Numbered from the stretch's first letter, positions 32,693-45,833 are shown. The stretch is DNA of 64,000 nt from Mikania micrantha (GCA_009363875.1 CM018680.1:120105027-120169026); one strand, 5' to 3'. The notes: generated by a model not told the origin, from the letters alone. Numbers and translations are program-made.

Positions 32693-33449
32693 TTAGGTAG
32701 CGTTTGGTATGCATTAATGAATGGTGCAATGGAATGAGTCATTACGTTGAAATGAAAAGAAACGTGTTTGATTACCACATAGGAATGGAATGTACCATTT
32801 CACAAAGAATGTGATTCCTTCACTTTTTATGATTTTCATTTCTTGGAGTAGGGCGCGCTGTAGGGGGTGCTTTTTTCATTCCTTCTCTTGAAGGAATGAT
32901 CTGACCAATCACCCGACCCATGTCCAAAACCATTACCTGACCCTTGATCTGACTCATGACCCAAACCATGACTCGAACCATGACCTGAATCATGAGCCGA
33001 TCCATGACTCAAACAATTACCCGACCCTTGACTCAAACAATGGCTCAACCCATGAACCAAACCATGACCCGTCACATGACCCGACCCATGACCCAAACCA
33101 TGACCCGATCCACAAACCAAACTATAAGCCAATCCATGAAACTCCTCATGATCAAACCATGAGCTAAACAATAACCGACCAATGAACCGACCGATGATCC
33201 GAACCATGACCCATGACCCGACCCATGATTTGAGCAATTATTAAAACTATGACTCGAGTCATAATTTGTATTTCATTCTTTTATCTTCTCATGTCTACCA
33301 AACAAAAGAAGTAATAAATCATTTATTACCATATATAACCAAACATGACAATGGAATGGTAATGATCTATTTCTTTCTCACGTCCATTCCATTCCCTCGT
33401 TCATTCTGTTGCCTCATCCATCCCATCATACATACCAAACAGACCCTTA
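32693..33449. mobile_element. PIF/Harbinger-type MITE carrying a minisatellite
   Basis: Ends GGTAGCGTTTGGTATG and, inverted, GGGTCTGTTTGGTATG at 32696 and 33446, flanked by TTA at 32693-32695 and 33447-33449. The interior 32890-33245 is a minisatellite. At 751 bp it is three times the size of the MITE at 8040. Confidence 0.7.
32890..33245. repeat. Degenerate 12-bp minisatellite (CCATGACCCGAA-like)
   Basis: About 28 imperfect copies of a CCATGAYCCRAA unit. Because the unit is 12 bases, it leaves open frames on the minus strand that give Gly-His-Gly-Ser repeats; these are not genes. Confidence 0.85.
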
Positions 33450-33486
33450 TTTTTTTAGTATTATAAGCATATTTACAGCACATAAA

Positions 33487-33660
33487 CAAAAACAATAGGA
33501 AGACCCAGGAACCAAACGACGGTCTTGAGTTCGAAAAGTGTTTTCTTAAAAGCATCAAGCTTTTTCCAGAACTGTTGACTTAGTGCTATATATGATCGGG
33601 TGTTACTGTTGGTGGTATGATGATACTCTAGTGATCCGAAAAATTAGCTTTAAACAATAA
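33487..33660 (+). mobile_element. SINE remnant related to the 6010 copy
   Basis: Has GTCTTGAGTTCGA (B-box-like, near 33523) and ends with GATGATACTCTAGTGATCC and an A-rich tail, matching the 3' part of the SINE at 6010-6233. No duplication found. Confidence 0.45.
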
Positions 33661-36040
33661 ATTTTAAAGATAAAATAAAAAAAAACAATAGTAAGAAAGA
33701 TAATTCTATTACATAAATTTTAAATATAAAACAATATGTTCAGCAAATATATGGACACCTTAAACAGACTTGGATATTAGTCTTAACTATGTTGTATTGG
33801 TTATACCGCCAGCGCATTCATTTATTTTACATAAAAATTGGCAGTAAATATTTATCTTTTAAAGTCTTCTAATATATGTTGAAATCATCTTTTTATAAGC
33901 CTTCTTATAAAAGAAGTCAACAAGGTATTACTAGACTAGGAACTCTTTGTTTCTAAATTATGAATACAATTAAAGAGGGTGTGAATTCTAATTTTTTATC
34001 ACGCATTTAGTTTTAAAAATTATACCATATGTTTTAAAAATTATAGTTTTCACATTTTAATTTGTTTTAAAATTGTAATTAATTATAGCATATTTAGATT
34101 TAGATGATTGTATCTTATGTTTTAAATGTTGTAATTTAAATATTAAATTTTTGTTCACATTAATTAATTTCATATTACAATTCAAAGATGAATCCATAAA
34201 GTATTTTATGGGAGACAAAATATGGATTGGTATAAATGGGTTTGGGTAAAAAGAGTGTCGGCTAAAAGTATTTAGAAAAACAGTTGCTTAAATGATCAAT
34301 TTCAAGGTTATATTACAAGTTACATTTGTATAAAATCTACGAAAAGAACATAATTTTCATTAAATAATCAATTTGCTACCAATTGTGTCAATTTTTATTC
34401 AGATTTTTGTTTCTTTATAATCAAATTTTGTTTCAAAATTAAGCAAAATTATTTAAAAACAATATCTTTTAAAATTTGATCGGGTCATATGGAGAGCCTA
34501 TTTCCCACCCTTCCCAAAGACTTGCATCCATCAATGATTACATAAATATACAATTTAGACAAACCTGATACATAAGACTCTTACTTGTGTAAGGTCCGGA
34601 GGTTGTCATGTCATCGTGATCCTGAAATATGCATCTTTACCTAACATTTACACAAAAGAAAATTTCAGCGACTTTTAACTTAATATAACTATGTCATATG
34701 ACAATTATCTTATTATTGTGCGCTTCAAGGCTAGCTTGCCCATACTCATCACATATACATACATATACATCATACATGGCTAAGTACCTTGATCAATGAA
34801 AAAAGGGAACCCAAACAAGAACAAGCACCAATGAGCTATAGATATATAAAAGTTAAACATACACCTATTTCCGATGTAGATTGATCACGACTGAGCCTAC
34901 ATTGCCAAATGAGATTGGCATGCCATGGATAAAAGTCATGGAACACTCCATGTGAATGAACCGATTGGAGTGATATGGGTGGGATACTCACTCACCTTTT
35001 ATTAGAAACGTGTTATTTTTTTTTATATTTCAATACGAATTTTGTTTTATAATTTTATTTTGTATGTTTTTCAATATTTATAAACTTGATAAACTTTTGA
35101 TTTTTTAAAGTTTAATGTTGGGCCATGTACATCAAATAACAAAACATCACAACTACGACAACGATGATTGAGTTAAGCGCACAATCCAAATAGAGAGTGA
35201 TTTAAGAGATGCCTAATTAAGTAAACAAAGATTGGCATGTTTGAGTTTTAACGTGACAGATTTATTCTTAAATTATTTAAGTATATATTAACCATTTAAT
35301 CGTTTACCTTAAATCAAAAAAGACTTCAACAATTATATATATACTTTGAACTATCTAGCTTAATTGAATTTTATTATGATTATTTTAATTAATTAGTTAA
35401 TTCAAATGTTTCTTTCTTTTTCAACCTGTTACTTTTGACTCTATTTTTTAAAAAGTGAAACCTCTTTTCTCTCACTTGTAATTTCTAGCCTCGTAGTATT
35501 TTTCTTGTCTTTATTCTTCTCTCTCTATTTTATCTCTTTTTATATATTTCTTTAACTATATATTAAAAAAATGTAAAGGTTTGTGAAAGTGATCATTACA
35601 TAGGTAAAAATTTAAGATAATTGATGGTGATATAACGATAAGGTGAGAAAAGTAAAAGAATAAAAAAGGAAAGAGTGATTACAACCGTAAACAATAACCT
35701 CCAAGGAAAATAGCCCAAAATTAGAATTGAACAAACTTACATAAAACATAAAACAAGTTTTAAGTTTTAACTCATTGTATTGTAGCGAACTAGTTACTTT
35801 AGACCAATAATAATGAGGTTTCACTCCCCTTCTTATGAACTCGCTTGTCGCTCTAATTAGCAAACTTGTTAAAGTTTGCTTGCCAAACGAACTCACTCTA
35901 AATAAACATCGTTAGATTTTCATGAATTATGCATCATTTGCGGTGCACACATATATGTATATAAGTGTGAACTCTCAAGGAGCAAAAATAAAATTAAGCT
36001 TATTTTAAAGTTATTTCACTTATTTTGTGAAAATAACGTT
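33661..36040. other. Intergenic, no gene seen
   Basis: AT-rich, scattered short frames only. No RNA gene or clear element recognised over 2.4 kb. Confidence 0.55.
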
Positions 36041-38545
36041 AAAAGTGTAACGTTTACGAAATTTGTAATAATCATTTAAATTTAATCAAGCGATTATGAC
36101 GTCAATGGGATCTTATTATTATTATTTTTTTTATTTTTTTATTATTATTATTAATTATAAAGTTTAGAAATTATTTACAAATTTTATAAAATAAACAAAT
36201 AAATTTTTTAACAAGTAAAACAAAGTTTAATAAAGTTGAGGGGGAAAATCTGCCAAATTAGAAATTAATATTAGAGAGGAAAACAGGAGGGGTAAAATCT
36301 GTCAAAACCTCAAACATCCTTTCCTTCCTCACCCATACACCTAGCCGGATCACCCATGGGCTAAAATCGACCCATTCGCGACCCATCTTTCAAATCCGCG
36401 CGATTACAACTCATTCCAGCTAATCACGACCATTTTAGGCAACTATTCGAACGCGATATGTGATTGATATCGTCAATTAATATCATTTAACACCTTAAAC
36501 GCGTGAAATCGTTTCCAAATTAAACACCACGACCGGAATTCAAATGTGATGCATTCGTGTATAAAAACTCAATTAAATCGACCATGATAACCCTTTTAGA
36601 CCTGCGAAACTTTCTGTGAACCCAAGACCGACTCTCAAGCATTCTAAATCGCGAATCAAGACTTTGAACTCTCGGTTTCGTACGTCGCTCGGCTATAGTC
36701 GAACTCCATCAACTCGAACAACCAGGTAGGTGTTTCTTACACCATCTCACTCGTCTTTAACCTCTAAACAAGAACCCCATGATGTTGACATCAATCGGGT
36801 TCATAACAGATCGAATTCGAAGGAAAACGGATTAGGGTTTCGTTTGTTTAAGGTTCTGATTTGGGGATTCAATTGCGTGCTATGTTAAGAACAATTCAGA
36901 ACCGATTCTTTCGCAGACTTCGGTCTAGACTAACCGGTTAAACACATGTGGGTTTGGGGCGGAGGTCACGGTTTCGAATCCCATCCGGGTAAAACCGGTT
37001 TTTGCCATTTTTTTTATTATTAAACTTTATTTTAAATATTTTCATTAACCAAAAAATATTTTTTTTATAAACAAAATATTAATCTGTAAATAATAAAATG
37101 TTATATACTTCAATTTTAATTATAACTTTTATTATCAATTATTTATTTACGTATTTATTTATTCAACTTATTTAAAATAAATTATTATGTAATTACTTAT
37201 TTTAACTATTTACATAAATAAACAATTTTATAAACTTATAACTTCTTAGATCATTTATCTATTAATTTAATTAATCATTTATATATTTATTTATTTATTT
37301 AGTTATTGAATTATTTATTTATTTATTTATTTATCTAAAACTATTTACCTCATTTATTTATTTATTTAAATTTCAATTCGTTATCTCATTTATTTAGTTA
37401 ATTATTTATTTATCTAAAAACTATTTTATCTCATTTATTTAGTTATTTATTTATTCATTTATTTACTAACAACTCTTTATCTTATTTATTTATTTAATTA
37501 TTTATTTCTACCTATAAACCTATTATTATTTATTTATAATAAATGTTATAAACATAATACTTAAATATGTTTATACAAGAATGATCAAAATAAATTGTTT
37601 TAAATCAATATTTAAATTTTTAAATAAACACTTTAAAGCCAACATTTGTAATTTAGATATTTTATTATTTTCATTTAAATCATGATAAACCTAATTGTGT
37701 TTATTCAAAATAAATCGAATCCGTTGATCCTTTTAGAACTTAGATCCATAGAATGACATAGTTATGTTAAACATATGCCTATTGAACTATTTAGGTGAAC
37801 ATTGAATTTGTGTTGGACATATTTGAACTATATTTGACAAGACATTGCAAAGGCTAGCTCACACACTAAGGTGAGTATTCGTAGCCTCTATTTTACTTGT
37901 TTTATGTTTTAGAGGTGGAACATGTTATATATATGAACTTAACTTATCTTTAAACCATGTGAACTTAGCTATTGGCCTTAGTTGTAGTGAACTTGTTTGT
38001 TGAACTTGCATTGATCATAACTTAACTATTTGGAAGCAATAATGGAGCCATTGGATTGACCACCCACCCATTTTGGATTTTCCCCTTTAAAGGAAAACTT
38101 GTGGTGATTGTTACCTATTGGTCAAACTTAACTATTTGATCTGCCTTAGTTTCACTTACAAGCTTTGTGTTTTTGGCTTATGTTACACATGTGTTGAACT
38201 TATCTATTATTAAAAACTATTTTATTTATATGATTAAACCTATGAAGCTCACCAACTCTTTGAGTTGACACTTGATATTAACATGTTTCAGGTGGAAATG
38301 GAAACTAGCATTGATATGGAATTTGCTTTAGTTTATTTGTTTGAATTATGTATTTGGATTTGAAATTGAGTTTGAAATTGATGTAATAGTTAAGTTTGAA
38401 ATTATTTGACTTTGTATTGAATGATGGATTTAATTACATTGAATGTCCATTTATGATTATTTACAACTTTATACCCTAAGCTATGAACAATCTACACTTC
38501 GTGTCACCCCGATGTTTCCGCCATCGGTCGGAGTGTTACAAAAAG
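36041..38545. mobile_element. Solo LTR (2,495 bp) with AAAAG target duplication
   Basis: The block starts TGTAACGTTTACG (36046) and ends GTCGGAGTGTTACA (38540), with inverted tips TGTAAC/GTTACA, and is flanked by AAAAG at 36041-36045 and 38541-38545. No coding frame, primer site or polypurine tract lies inside. It contains a TTTA-rich stretch (about 37240-37510), a TATA-like GTATAAAAA near 36560, and a B-box-like GGTTTCGAATCCC near 36970 that I take as part of the LTR. A single LTR with target duplication is the product of LTR-LTR recombination. Ty3/gypsy type by end sequence. Confidence 0.72.
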
Positions 38546-38898
38546 CGTTGGGATGATTAACTTTAATTCAAACGATAACTTTGAGCTGAAAACTCCTTCG
38601 TAGCAACCTCTTTATCCCAACTGGGATATGAGTAAGCTATGTTTGTATTTATCCTTCCACCAGAATGGGAATATACTTGGTACGTTTATTTGTTTGTTTG
38701 TTTGTTTCGATTTGCATGAATTGCTCTCTACAAATAGAAGAAGTTTCAAAAAAAAAAATCAAAAAGTAGTAGTTAGTTTTGAATCCTAAACACTCAGATA
38801 AAGAGCAAGCCCGTTCTTAATTAGCACAAGGAACTTAATGAGTGTTGATTGATATATACCAGAAATAATGACCACGGCAAGCTAGCTAGCATTAGTTT

Positions 38899-39230
38899 AC
38901 TTTGTTAGAAAGTAATTATATTCCGTACACTACAAGAAAAGACATATGTAACGACGACACCTACATATATATAGCGGCCTATTATTATGCAAAGAAAAAA
39001 ACTACGTATAAAGATATGTCATAGTTATCATGCAAGGCTTATTTTGTTCTTGCGTGATAATTATTACTTTGTTAGAAAGGAATTATGTTGCGTACACTAC
39101 AAGAAAAGACATGTAACGGCGATACCTACATATATATAGCGGCCTATTATTATACAAAGAAAAAACTACGTATAAAGATATGTCATAATTATCATGCAAG
39201 GCTTATTTTGTTCTTGCGTGATGATTATCA
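38899..39230 (+). mobile_element. Tandemly duplicated CACTA end
   Basis: CACTACAAGAAAAGACAT occurs at 38938 and again at 39095, within two about 157-bp units that match over their whole length (both contain CCTACATATATATAGCGGCC and GGCTTATTTTGTTCTTGCG). Fragment of a CACTA element duplicated in place. Confidence 0.65.
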
Positions 39231-39309
39231 CGTACACACGGAGTTATTACACAAAATCTATCCTTGTGACAATTTTTTTTTTGTGAAAATTATCATGCAA
39301 TAACATTTA

Positions 39310-39742
39310 AGTCTTACTAGAGGTGGCAATAATTACCCAAATCAAAGGAAATGGGTTGGTTTGGGTAAACTTGTAGTATAATGGGTTGAAATGGGTAACA
39401 TTATAATATTGAATATTTGAATGGGTTGAGATGTGTAACAATTAAACACAATGCGGGTTAAGATGGATAACCAAAAAACTATGTAAATGCAATGAATTCA
39501 AACATTTAAGAATGAATAATAACATATTTGATGAGAAAATCAATAAAAATTATCCAAATAGACTATTTGTTTACTTATAACACATCTTAAGTTAAACTAA
39601 ATTTGATGTTTTTAAGAACAATTCATTTAGACCCGAACTGATTTTGCTTAAAAGTGGTTCTGACCCGCACTCATCCTGACCTGAACCCGTTCCGACCCGT
39701 TACCCAACCCGACCCGCCCATTTTGCTAGGCATAAGTCTTAC
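39310..39742. mobile_element. hAT-like non-autonomous element with 8-bp duplication
   Basis: AGTCTTAC is repeated at 39310-39317 and 39735-39742. The element (39318-39734) starts TAGAGGTGGCAA and ends TTGCTAGGCATA. The interior is GGGTTGG/GGGTAA-type on the left and CCGACCC-type on the right, i.e. roughly inverted. Confidence 0.7.
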
Positions 39743-40107
39743 GTAATAACTATCATACATTCTTCGTATACTTCATACGCAAATCATCCTTTGTATTCGA
39801 AACTCTTTCTATATATACCCATATATACATGTGTGGGTATGGATTTTACAACATAGTACAATGTTAAAAGTTTTAATTACTCGCACTCATATATTACATG
39901 ACGAATGAAGGATAAAAATACACAATGAACCACACATTGTACAATACTAATTTCATCAAAATGAGCTTCACAAAAGCTAAGCATGCATAAATTAAGATCC
40001 GTTTTTGAAGACAAAAACAAATGGATATTGGTGGCACACATCTCTATAATGAGCCCATGCAATCAATCAAGCTTACCTTCATTGATTAGTTCCATGATAT
40101 CTTAAAT

Positions 40108-41146
40108 TCAGCAGTTATTAGCAACTGCAGTTAACTTTTGTTGCAGCATGGTGAGGTCGGTTGAAACTGGATCATTCACCTGCAAAAGATTAATAATCTG
40201 CCGATTGAGCACTACATTTTATGTTCATTTTAAAAAGATAAAATGTTACCTACCTCAGATTGGATAGAGTGAATCAACCGTTGGTTTGCTTTAGTATAAG
40301 TGCAGCTTATAACATTATGACCTTCATCAGAAATCGCTTTTAGAACTCTTGAAAGAGTAAAACCATCTTCTATTGAACAACTATTGACCAAAATCTGAAC
40401 TCCCCCGTTACAATTTGAGCTGATAATTGACACCGAATTAGGAATCAAATATGTTGAAACGGGATCAGCTGGTATATTAATATCAGCCTCCACAAATTTC
40501 TTGAGCCGATCTCTTGTGACACTTAGAACTTTAATATTTTCTTGCATGTGTTTGATGTAATTCACCGCCTGATGCATATGATCCGATGTAGATCGCTTTC
40601 CCTAAACACAAAATCCAACTACATATATATAGTATCAATTCGATCGATGAATATATCAAATTTACACGATTAACAATCAAGTGAAATAAATTAACCAGCT
40701 GGGTAAACGTACAATTTGAATGAAGATATAGAACAAATCAAAAGCTGCAGCTTGCTCACCTTAACGAATTCAAAGGGAAGTAAACCCCTAAGTGAAGCAT
40801 AAAGCTTAGCCATATGTCGCCTTCGTTGTTTTTCAATCTCTCTATGAACCAATTTTCTTTGGGTATGTTCATTATCTTTGCAATCTTCTAGCCCTTGATG
40901 AACAGCAGTTGCTGAAGTATTATAATAAGGTAATTTAGAAGATGAAGGTGACTGACCTCCTTGCTGTTTCCTAGCTTTGGGGACTGGAATATTATTTGTA
41001 ATATTGGCTTCCATGGTAACATGATCTTGAAGCGTGACTACAAGATCTTGATGATTTCCAGCTGCCTGTTGTTGGAATGAAATTGAAGAAGGAATCTGAT
41101 GAAATTCCAGCTGCTGATCATCACTTTGCAGCTGGAAAGAGAACAT
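40108..41146 (-). CDS. bHLH transcription factor (bHLH118/120/126-like), 3 exons, 268 aa
   Basis: Exons (minus): 41146-40760, 40601-40254, 40179-40108; GT-AG, all phase 0, 807 nt with stop. The start at 41146 gives MFSFQLQ, the usual kind of start in this subgroup; the frame is open slightly upstream but has no earlier ATG. Residues 101-110 are HREIEKQRRR, the basic region with His-Glu-Arg that contacts an E-box, followed by helix-loop-helix to about residue 155 (SLRGLLPFEFVKGKRSTSDH; AVNYIKHMQ). The C-terminal half (about 175-245) looks like the ACT-like dimerisation fold of plant bHLHs. A nuclear DNA-binding regulator, probably of the group that includes Arabidopsis bHLH118, 120, 125 and 126; target genes cannot be told from sequence. 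A TATA-like TATATATGG lies near 41280-41288. Confidence 0.88.
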
Positions 41147-41336
41147 ATCATACGATGATGCCAATTTTCTGTAAAGTCACCAGGATTTGATCAACCACTG
41201 GATATACGAGTATAAAATACATGTTAAATAACGCTCATGGAGATACGTTTATCTGTGAGATCTTCAGTGTAGGGACGACCATATATATCGAAATAAAGAT
41301 TTATTAAAATCTTTTGTTAATTAATTGAGTAAACTT

Positions 41337-41930
41337 CTTAGTTCATTTGGTCCATGTGGTTTGATATTTATAACCATTTTAATTCTAACTTTTCAAAATA
41401 TTTATTATACTTCCTAGACTTTGTCAAAATTTTTCACTACATCTAGTTTGGCAGTTATAACCCTTTTGTTCTATGTGGTAGGCCTCAATAATCAAAAAAA
41501 ATTTCGGAGCCCAGGGCGATAAAAAAAAGAGCCCCTCTTAAAAAAATTAACTTAGTAATTTATGTATAAAAAGTTAATAATATGAATATATTTGTTAAAA
41601 AATAAACAAAACCAAAGTATTGTAGCATAATGATATATTTTAAATACCTAAGCAAACCGTGAGGCTTTTCGGACATTTTTTGAAGCAAAAGTCTCAATCA
41701 TCTATTTGATATCCATATTGTCTAAGATGACGTTCTCAATATAAATCGGGCCCCTAAAAACGCCGGGCCTGGGGCGGTCGACCGTCTCACCCTCTCCCAA
41801 GGCCGGCCCTGCAAACCACAGGTAGCGAATCAAAACAGATTGACAAAATTAGGTAGTATAATGATCATTTGAAATTTTGGAGTAAAATGACTCTAAATGT
41901 CAAATCACAAAAAAAAAGAGAAGTTTACTC
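41337..41930. repeat. Foldback element, split by a nested insertion
   Basis: Ends GAGTAAACTTCTTAG and GAAGTTTACTC, embedded in AATTAATT on both sides. The arms (41337-41480 and 41813-41930) are diverged inverted copies. It belongs to the GAGTAAA-ended group with 13352 and 46753. It lies about 190 bp upstream of the bHLH start codon. Confidence 0.65.
41481..41812. mobile_element. Nested element with GGCCGGCCCTG end
   Basis: A GC-rich end (GGGCCTGGGGCGG then GGCCGGCCCTG at 41801-41811) and the other end GGAGCCCAGGGCG / GAGCCCCTC near 41507-41538 interrupt the foldback. GGCCGGCCC-ended non-autonomous elements are common in plants (hAT-like), but I found no clean target duplication. Confidence 0.4.
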
Positions 41931-42396
41931 TAATTAATTATATAATTTAGTAGTTTATTTTTTAAAATAATATTAAGAACACCACGAATGGCATCATATA
42001 TCCGAATATCGATCCTTTTCTTCTTCTTCTTTTTTTCTTTTTATGGACATATTATTTAGTGTTTTTCTTACTTTTTAAGTAATTTATTATGTAGTTTTGA
42101 ATAAATGGAGCCCCATCCTGCCCCATCCATCTGTGTTCACATTGATCAAGCAGTGGACCAAATATAAAAACTTAAAACCATCATTTCGGTTGGTGGTTAG
42201 ATTTTATCTCCAAAACTTTGAGTTGCATATGGAAGAAATTAGTTGAGGTTTTTATTAGTATTCAAGACTCATTTAATAAGGTGTCACAAGATAAAAACTA
42301 ATTAAAACCACCTAATAACAATTAATCAAATTTGAGCGCATAACTTAACTCAATAGATAATTGAAGAGATAAACAACAATCTATATTTATTTATAC

Positions 42397-42875
42397 TCTC
42401 TAATAAAAAAGTAAATAATTTGCCACATGTCAATTTATTAGGCTATTATTGCCACATGTCATTTTTTAAAAGGAATTATTGACACATGTCATTTTTTTAT
42501 TTTTACAATTATTCTCTCTCATATTAAATGATAATTATAATAATTATATTCTTTAATTTATTAAACAATTTTAAATCTAATGACTAATGACTTTATATAT
42601 CTTTTTTCATATTAAAAAATAGTTCTAACAAATAAAAAACAAAATCTTTTATTTTTTTAAAAGCACACTTAAACAAAGTCTGCAAAATATGAAAATTTTT
42701 TAAAAATGAATTTTTTTAGAAAAAATAAGAATTATTTTAAATTTGTGGTTTTAGGAAAAATAAAAGTTATGCAAAAATAAGTTTTCTTAAAAAACAAGTT
42801 TTTTAAAACAAATTTTCTTACAAAGTATATAACATTTCAATTTTCAACCAGTGTAATACACGAAATTTTACCTAG
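42397..42875 (+). mobile_element. Short non-autonomous Helitron candidate
   Basis: Starts TCTCTAATAAAAAAG, ends with hairpin GTGT-AAT-ACAC (42851-42861), spacer and CTAG followed by T (42872-42876). Three copies of ACATGTCA lie within the first 120 bp. The hairpin is short, so the call is moderate. Confidence 0.5.
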
Positions 42876-42876
42876 T

Positions 42877-45515
42877 ATTAATATATAAGAAAAACATCTA
42901 CCAGCTAACAAACACTCTCAAGCTAAATGCCTTTCGACATGAAAGGATCAAAATTTGCAATAAAGAGACCTTTGGTTGATAAATCGGCATTTTAAAGAAC
43001 AGTTACGTCATAATCTACTTTCATTCGAAGTCTAATATTGAATTTCAAATTTATGATTTTTCAATATAATTCGATTCGGATTTGAAGTTTATTATTTTAA
43101 AAATGACCATTTATGTGTCTAGAAGAAGGTGGTGAGCTCGATTGTTGGGGACTCAAATGAGGCATGTAAAAGGTCATGGTGAGTGAAAAATTTTGGGGTG
43201 TCGTTATGACTTATGAGATCAAGCAAACATATATAGGATGACAAGGAGGGGAAGAAGTAACGGTGATAGGTTATTAGGGTTTTAATTGGTTTATTCGGTT
43301 TAATTTATTTGGTTTTGAGTATTTGGCCTACCTAAAGATCGACCAAACCGATTCGAATTAGAAACATGTCTAATTGAACCAAATTTAATTGGTTTCAATT
43401 TGGTGTGGTTCTGATTAAAACTTAATTCAATTGAATATCATTTTTTTTCTAATTTTTAATGCATAATGCAAAATGTTTTTAAAAAATGATTTGAGTAAAT
43501 ATGTAATTTTACTAGTTAGGAGTGGAAATATGTAAAAACCCTAAGAAAAAATAATTATAAATTAAGTTTATATTTTTTATTAAGTGTGAAGCACTAAAAA
43601 AATAAACAATATATTATCTTAAAAGAATTATGAAATATGATTTAATTTTGATAAATGTAATATTTAATTATAGCGGCAACTAGAAACTAGTTGTCATTTT
43701 GTGTGAGCCTACAATTGTCTTCAAGTCTCTTCGACATAATTTGGAACACATGATTAATTATTATTTTTTTTTCTAAAGGACATTGTATATACCTTTATTT
43801 AGAAGTGTCGGTGTTCTAAATAAGGGTAAATACAACTAATTTATATATCTACATTTTGTTTTGATAGGAGAGGTTTTGTGTTCGACCCCTTCTCCGGACA
43901 CCTTTTTTCTTCCTTTATACGTGTTCCCCTAATTGCTTTCTTATTTTGGCATTAATATTATATTGAAGCATGTTCTGCTCCAGTCTCCAGAGCTTCCATC
44001 GCATTCCTCTTTTCTTATGGTGAAATTTTACAATAGGTAAAATATTATTATTTTTGCAAGTGAACCTTCTCTTATTTATGTTGCAAAGCAAGTGCATATC
44101 TCCACTGCCATTTATTTTATTTCATTGACAGACATTTGTAAAATTCAAACTACTAAACATCAAGTTTGTTATTGGTTTTTCGTTACGTTTTATTACAGGT
44201 AAAGGCATGATTTTGTCTTGACAAAAACCTTCAGAAACATCAAAATGTGCGGTTCCATTGTGATATTTAAATCATCAAAACGAGGGTTGGTAAACAGGAT
44301 ATTTTTAGGAGACGGTTGTAGTAATACATGTCGTTGTTATTGGCTCCAGCGATAGCGGCTGTGAGAAGCATAGCAACCAGTATGTTGGTCTGGTGTGGCA
44401 CCCGATTGCTTAAGATGGTGGGATCAACAAACTTTTAGAGGCTAAAGTAGTGAATCTATATGTTGGTTTTGTTGCTCATATGTACTACGATGCTCATATT
44501 GTCGTTCGAAATGAAAGCTAGCCCCGCCACAACGCGCGTCATGTGCTATCTAGTGAATAAATAAATCACAACTGAGAAATCTAAGTTTACAACTTGTCAA
44601 CTTGCATGTAACAAGTAAAAAATAAAAATAAATGAAAAACCAAAATAATTTATATAACAAATGACAAATTAAAGGGTTGATGATAATTTTATTTATTTAT
44701 TTTTAATTTTTAATGTTTAAATTTTGATTTTTTATTAATTTTATTATTATAGATTATTATTTTAATATTTTACTTCAAATTGTTTCTTTTAATAGCATTA
44801 TATTTACGGTTATGTATGAGTTTGAAGTATGATGTTTTAATGTTATTATTTATTTTTTGCCCATCTACCATCATGTATTGATTGTGTGATGCTTTTTTAG
44901 GGTTCTAGCTTAAGATATCAAAAAAGATATTCTAAAAAAAATCCCAAGTTTGTTGTAAATGGCAGCTGTTAAAAGGAAACAAAAGTATTTATCAAACCAG
45001 TTGTATCTTCTTTAATTTCCTATAAATATCATCTACCTATAATTGTATGATCTTTCACTCGTAATGTTAATAAATATTTATAACACCAAACAAAGATAAA
45101 AAGAAAAAAAAAATTGATTATTAGGTTTGCTTGTACACCTCTAATTAAATGTTCTATAAGTTAACTTAATTTTTTTAAAACAATTCAATCTAAGGTTTGG
45201 GCACTAGGCCCTTGCCTTAAAGTTTGTTAACATTAGCTTGCCTGACTCTATTAACTTTAACAACTTGATTATATGTTTCTACAAGTTTACTTAATTTTTG
45301 AATGGAAAAGACCATTCGACTTAGATCTCTATGTTATATAAGTCAACTTAGTAACACGTTTAAGTGTTTCTTTTAAATTTAGTTACGTATACAATTTTAA
45401 ATATAAGTTCTTAGAACTTACCAAACATGAAAATTTTGTTAAGTACGTGTACTTTAAACATATAAATCACAAGATTTTGATAGTGTTTAATTACTACTCT
45501 AGATAGAATAAACTT
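42877..45515. other. Intergenic, no gene seen
   Basis: AT-rich with short frames only, none supported. A GTCGTT/GCGATAGCGG stretch near 44325-44360 may be a decayed CACTA subterminal region. Confidence 0.5.
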
Positions 45516-45787
45516 ATAGGAGAATGATCAATTGTTAACCATTCATTATTGTGATAACTGAATAAATAAATCTTATTACTTTGGGGCACGCATTAAATTA
45601 AATATAAAAAGTGTAGGTTTTTTTTAAGTAATATAATTAATGTGTGCATCACTTACGTTAATTAAAAAAATAAGAAAAAACATACACATTTAGATTTACT
45701 TTAATGTGGATCCCAAGATAATAAGATGTAGTTATTCGGTTATCGCAATAAGGAAATGTTAACAAGTGAACCAATCTCTAAACCTAT
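45516..45787. repeat. Foldback element, same family as 16933
   Basis: Left arm has TCAATTGTTAACCATTCATTATTGTG, right arm its diverged inverse (CAATAAGGAAATGTTAAC). Nearly every block of the 16933-17183 copy is found in the same order. Flanked by TATA. Confidence 0.75.
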
Positions 45788-45833
45788 ATATATCACATCT
45801 TTTATATAAATACAAAAATTAAGTTTAACTATA

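Noticed and set aside
32836..33237. Long minus-strand frames with Gly-His-Gly-Ser repeats
   Set aside because: They are the translation of a 12-bp minisatellite in a MITE; no start context, no non-repeat protein part.
36936..36996. Possible tRNA gene or SINE (GGTTTCGAATCCC)
   Set aside because: Lies inside the solo LTR, lacks a cloverleaf, A box and its own target duplication.
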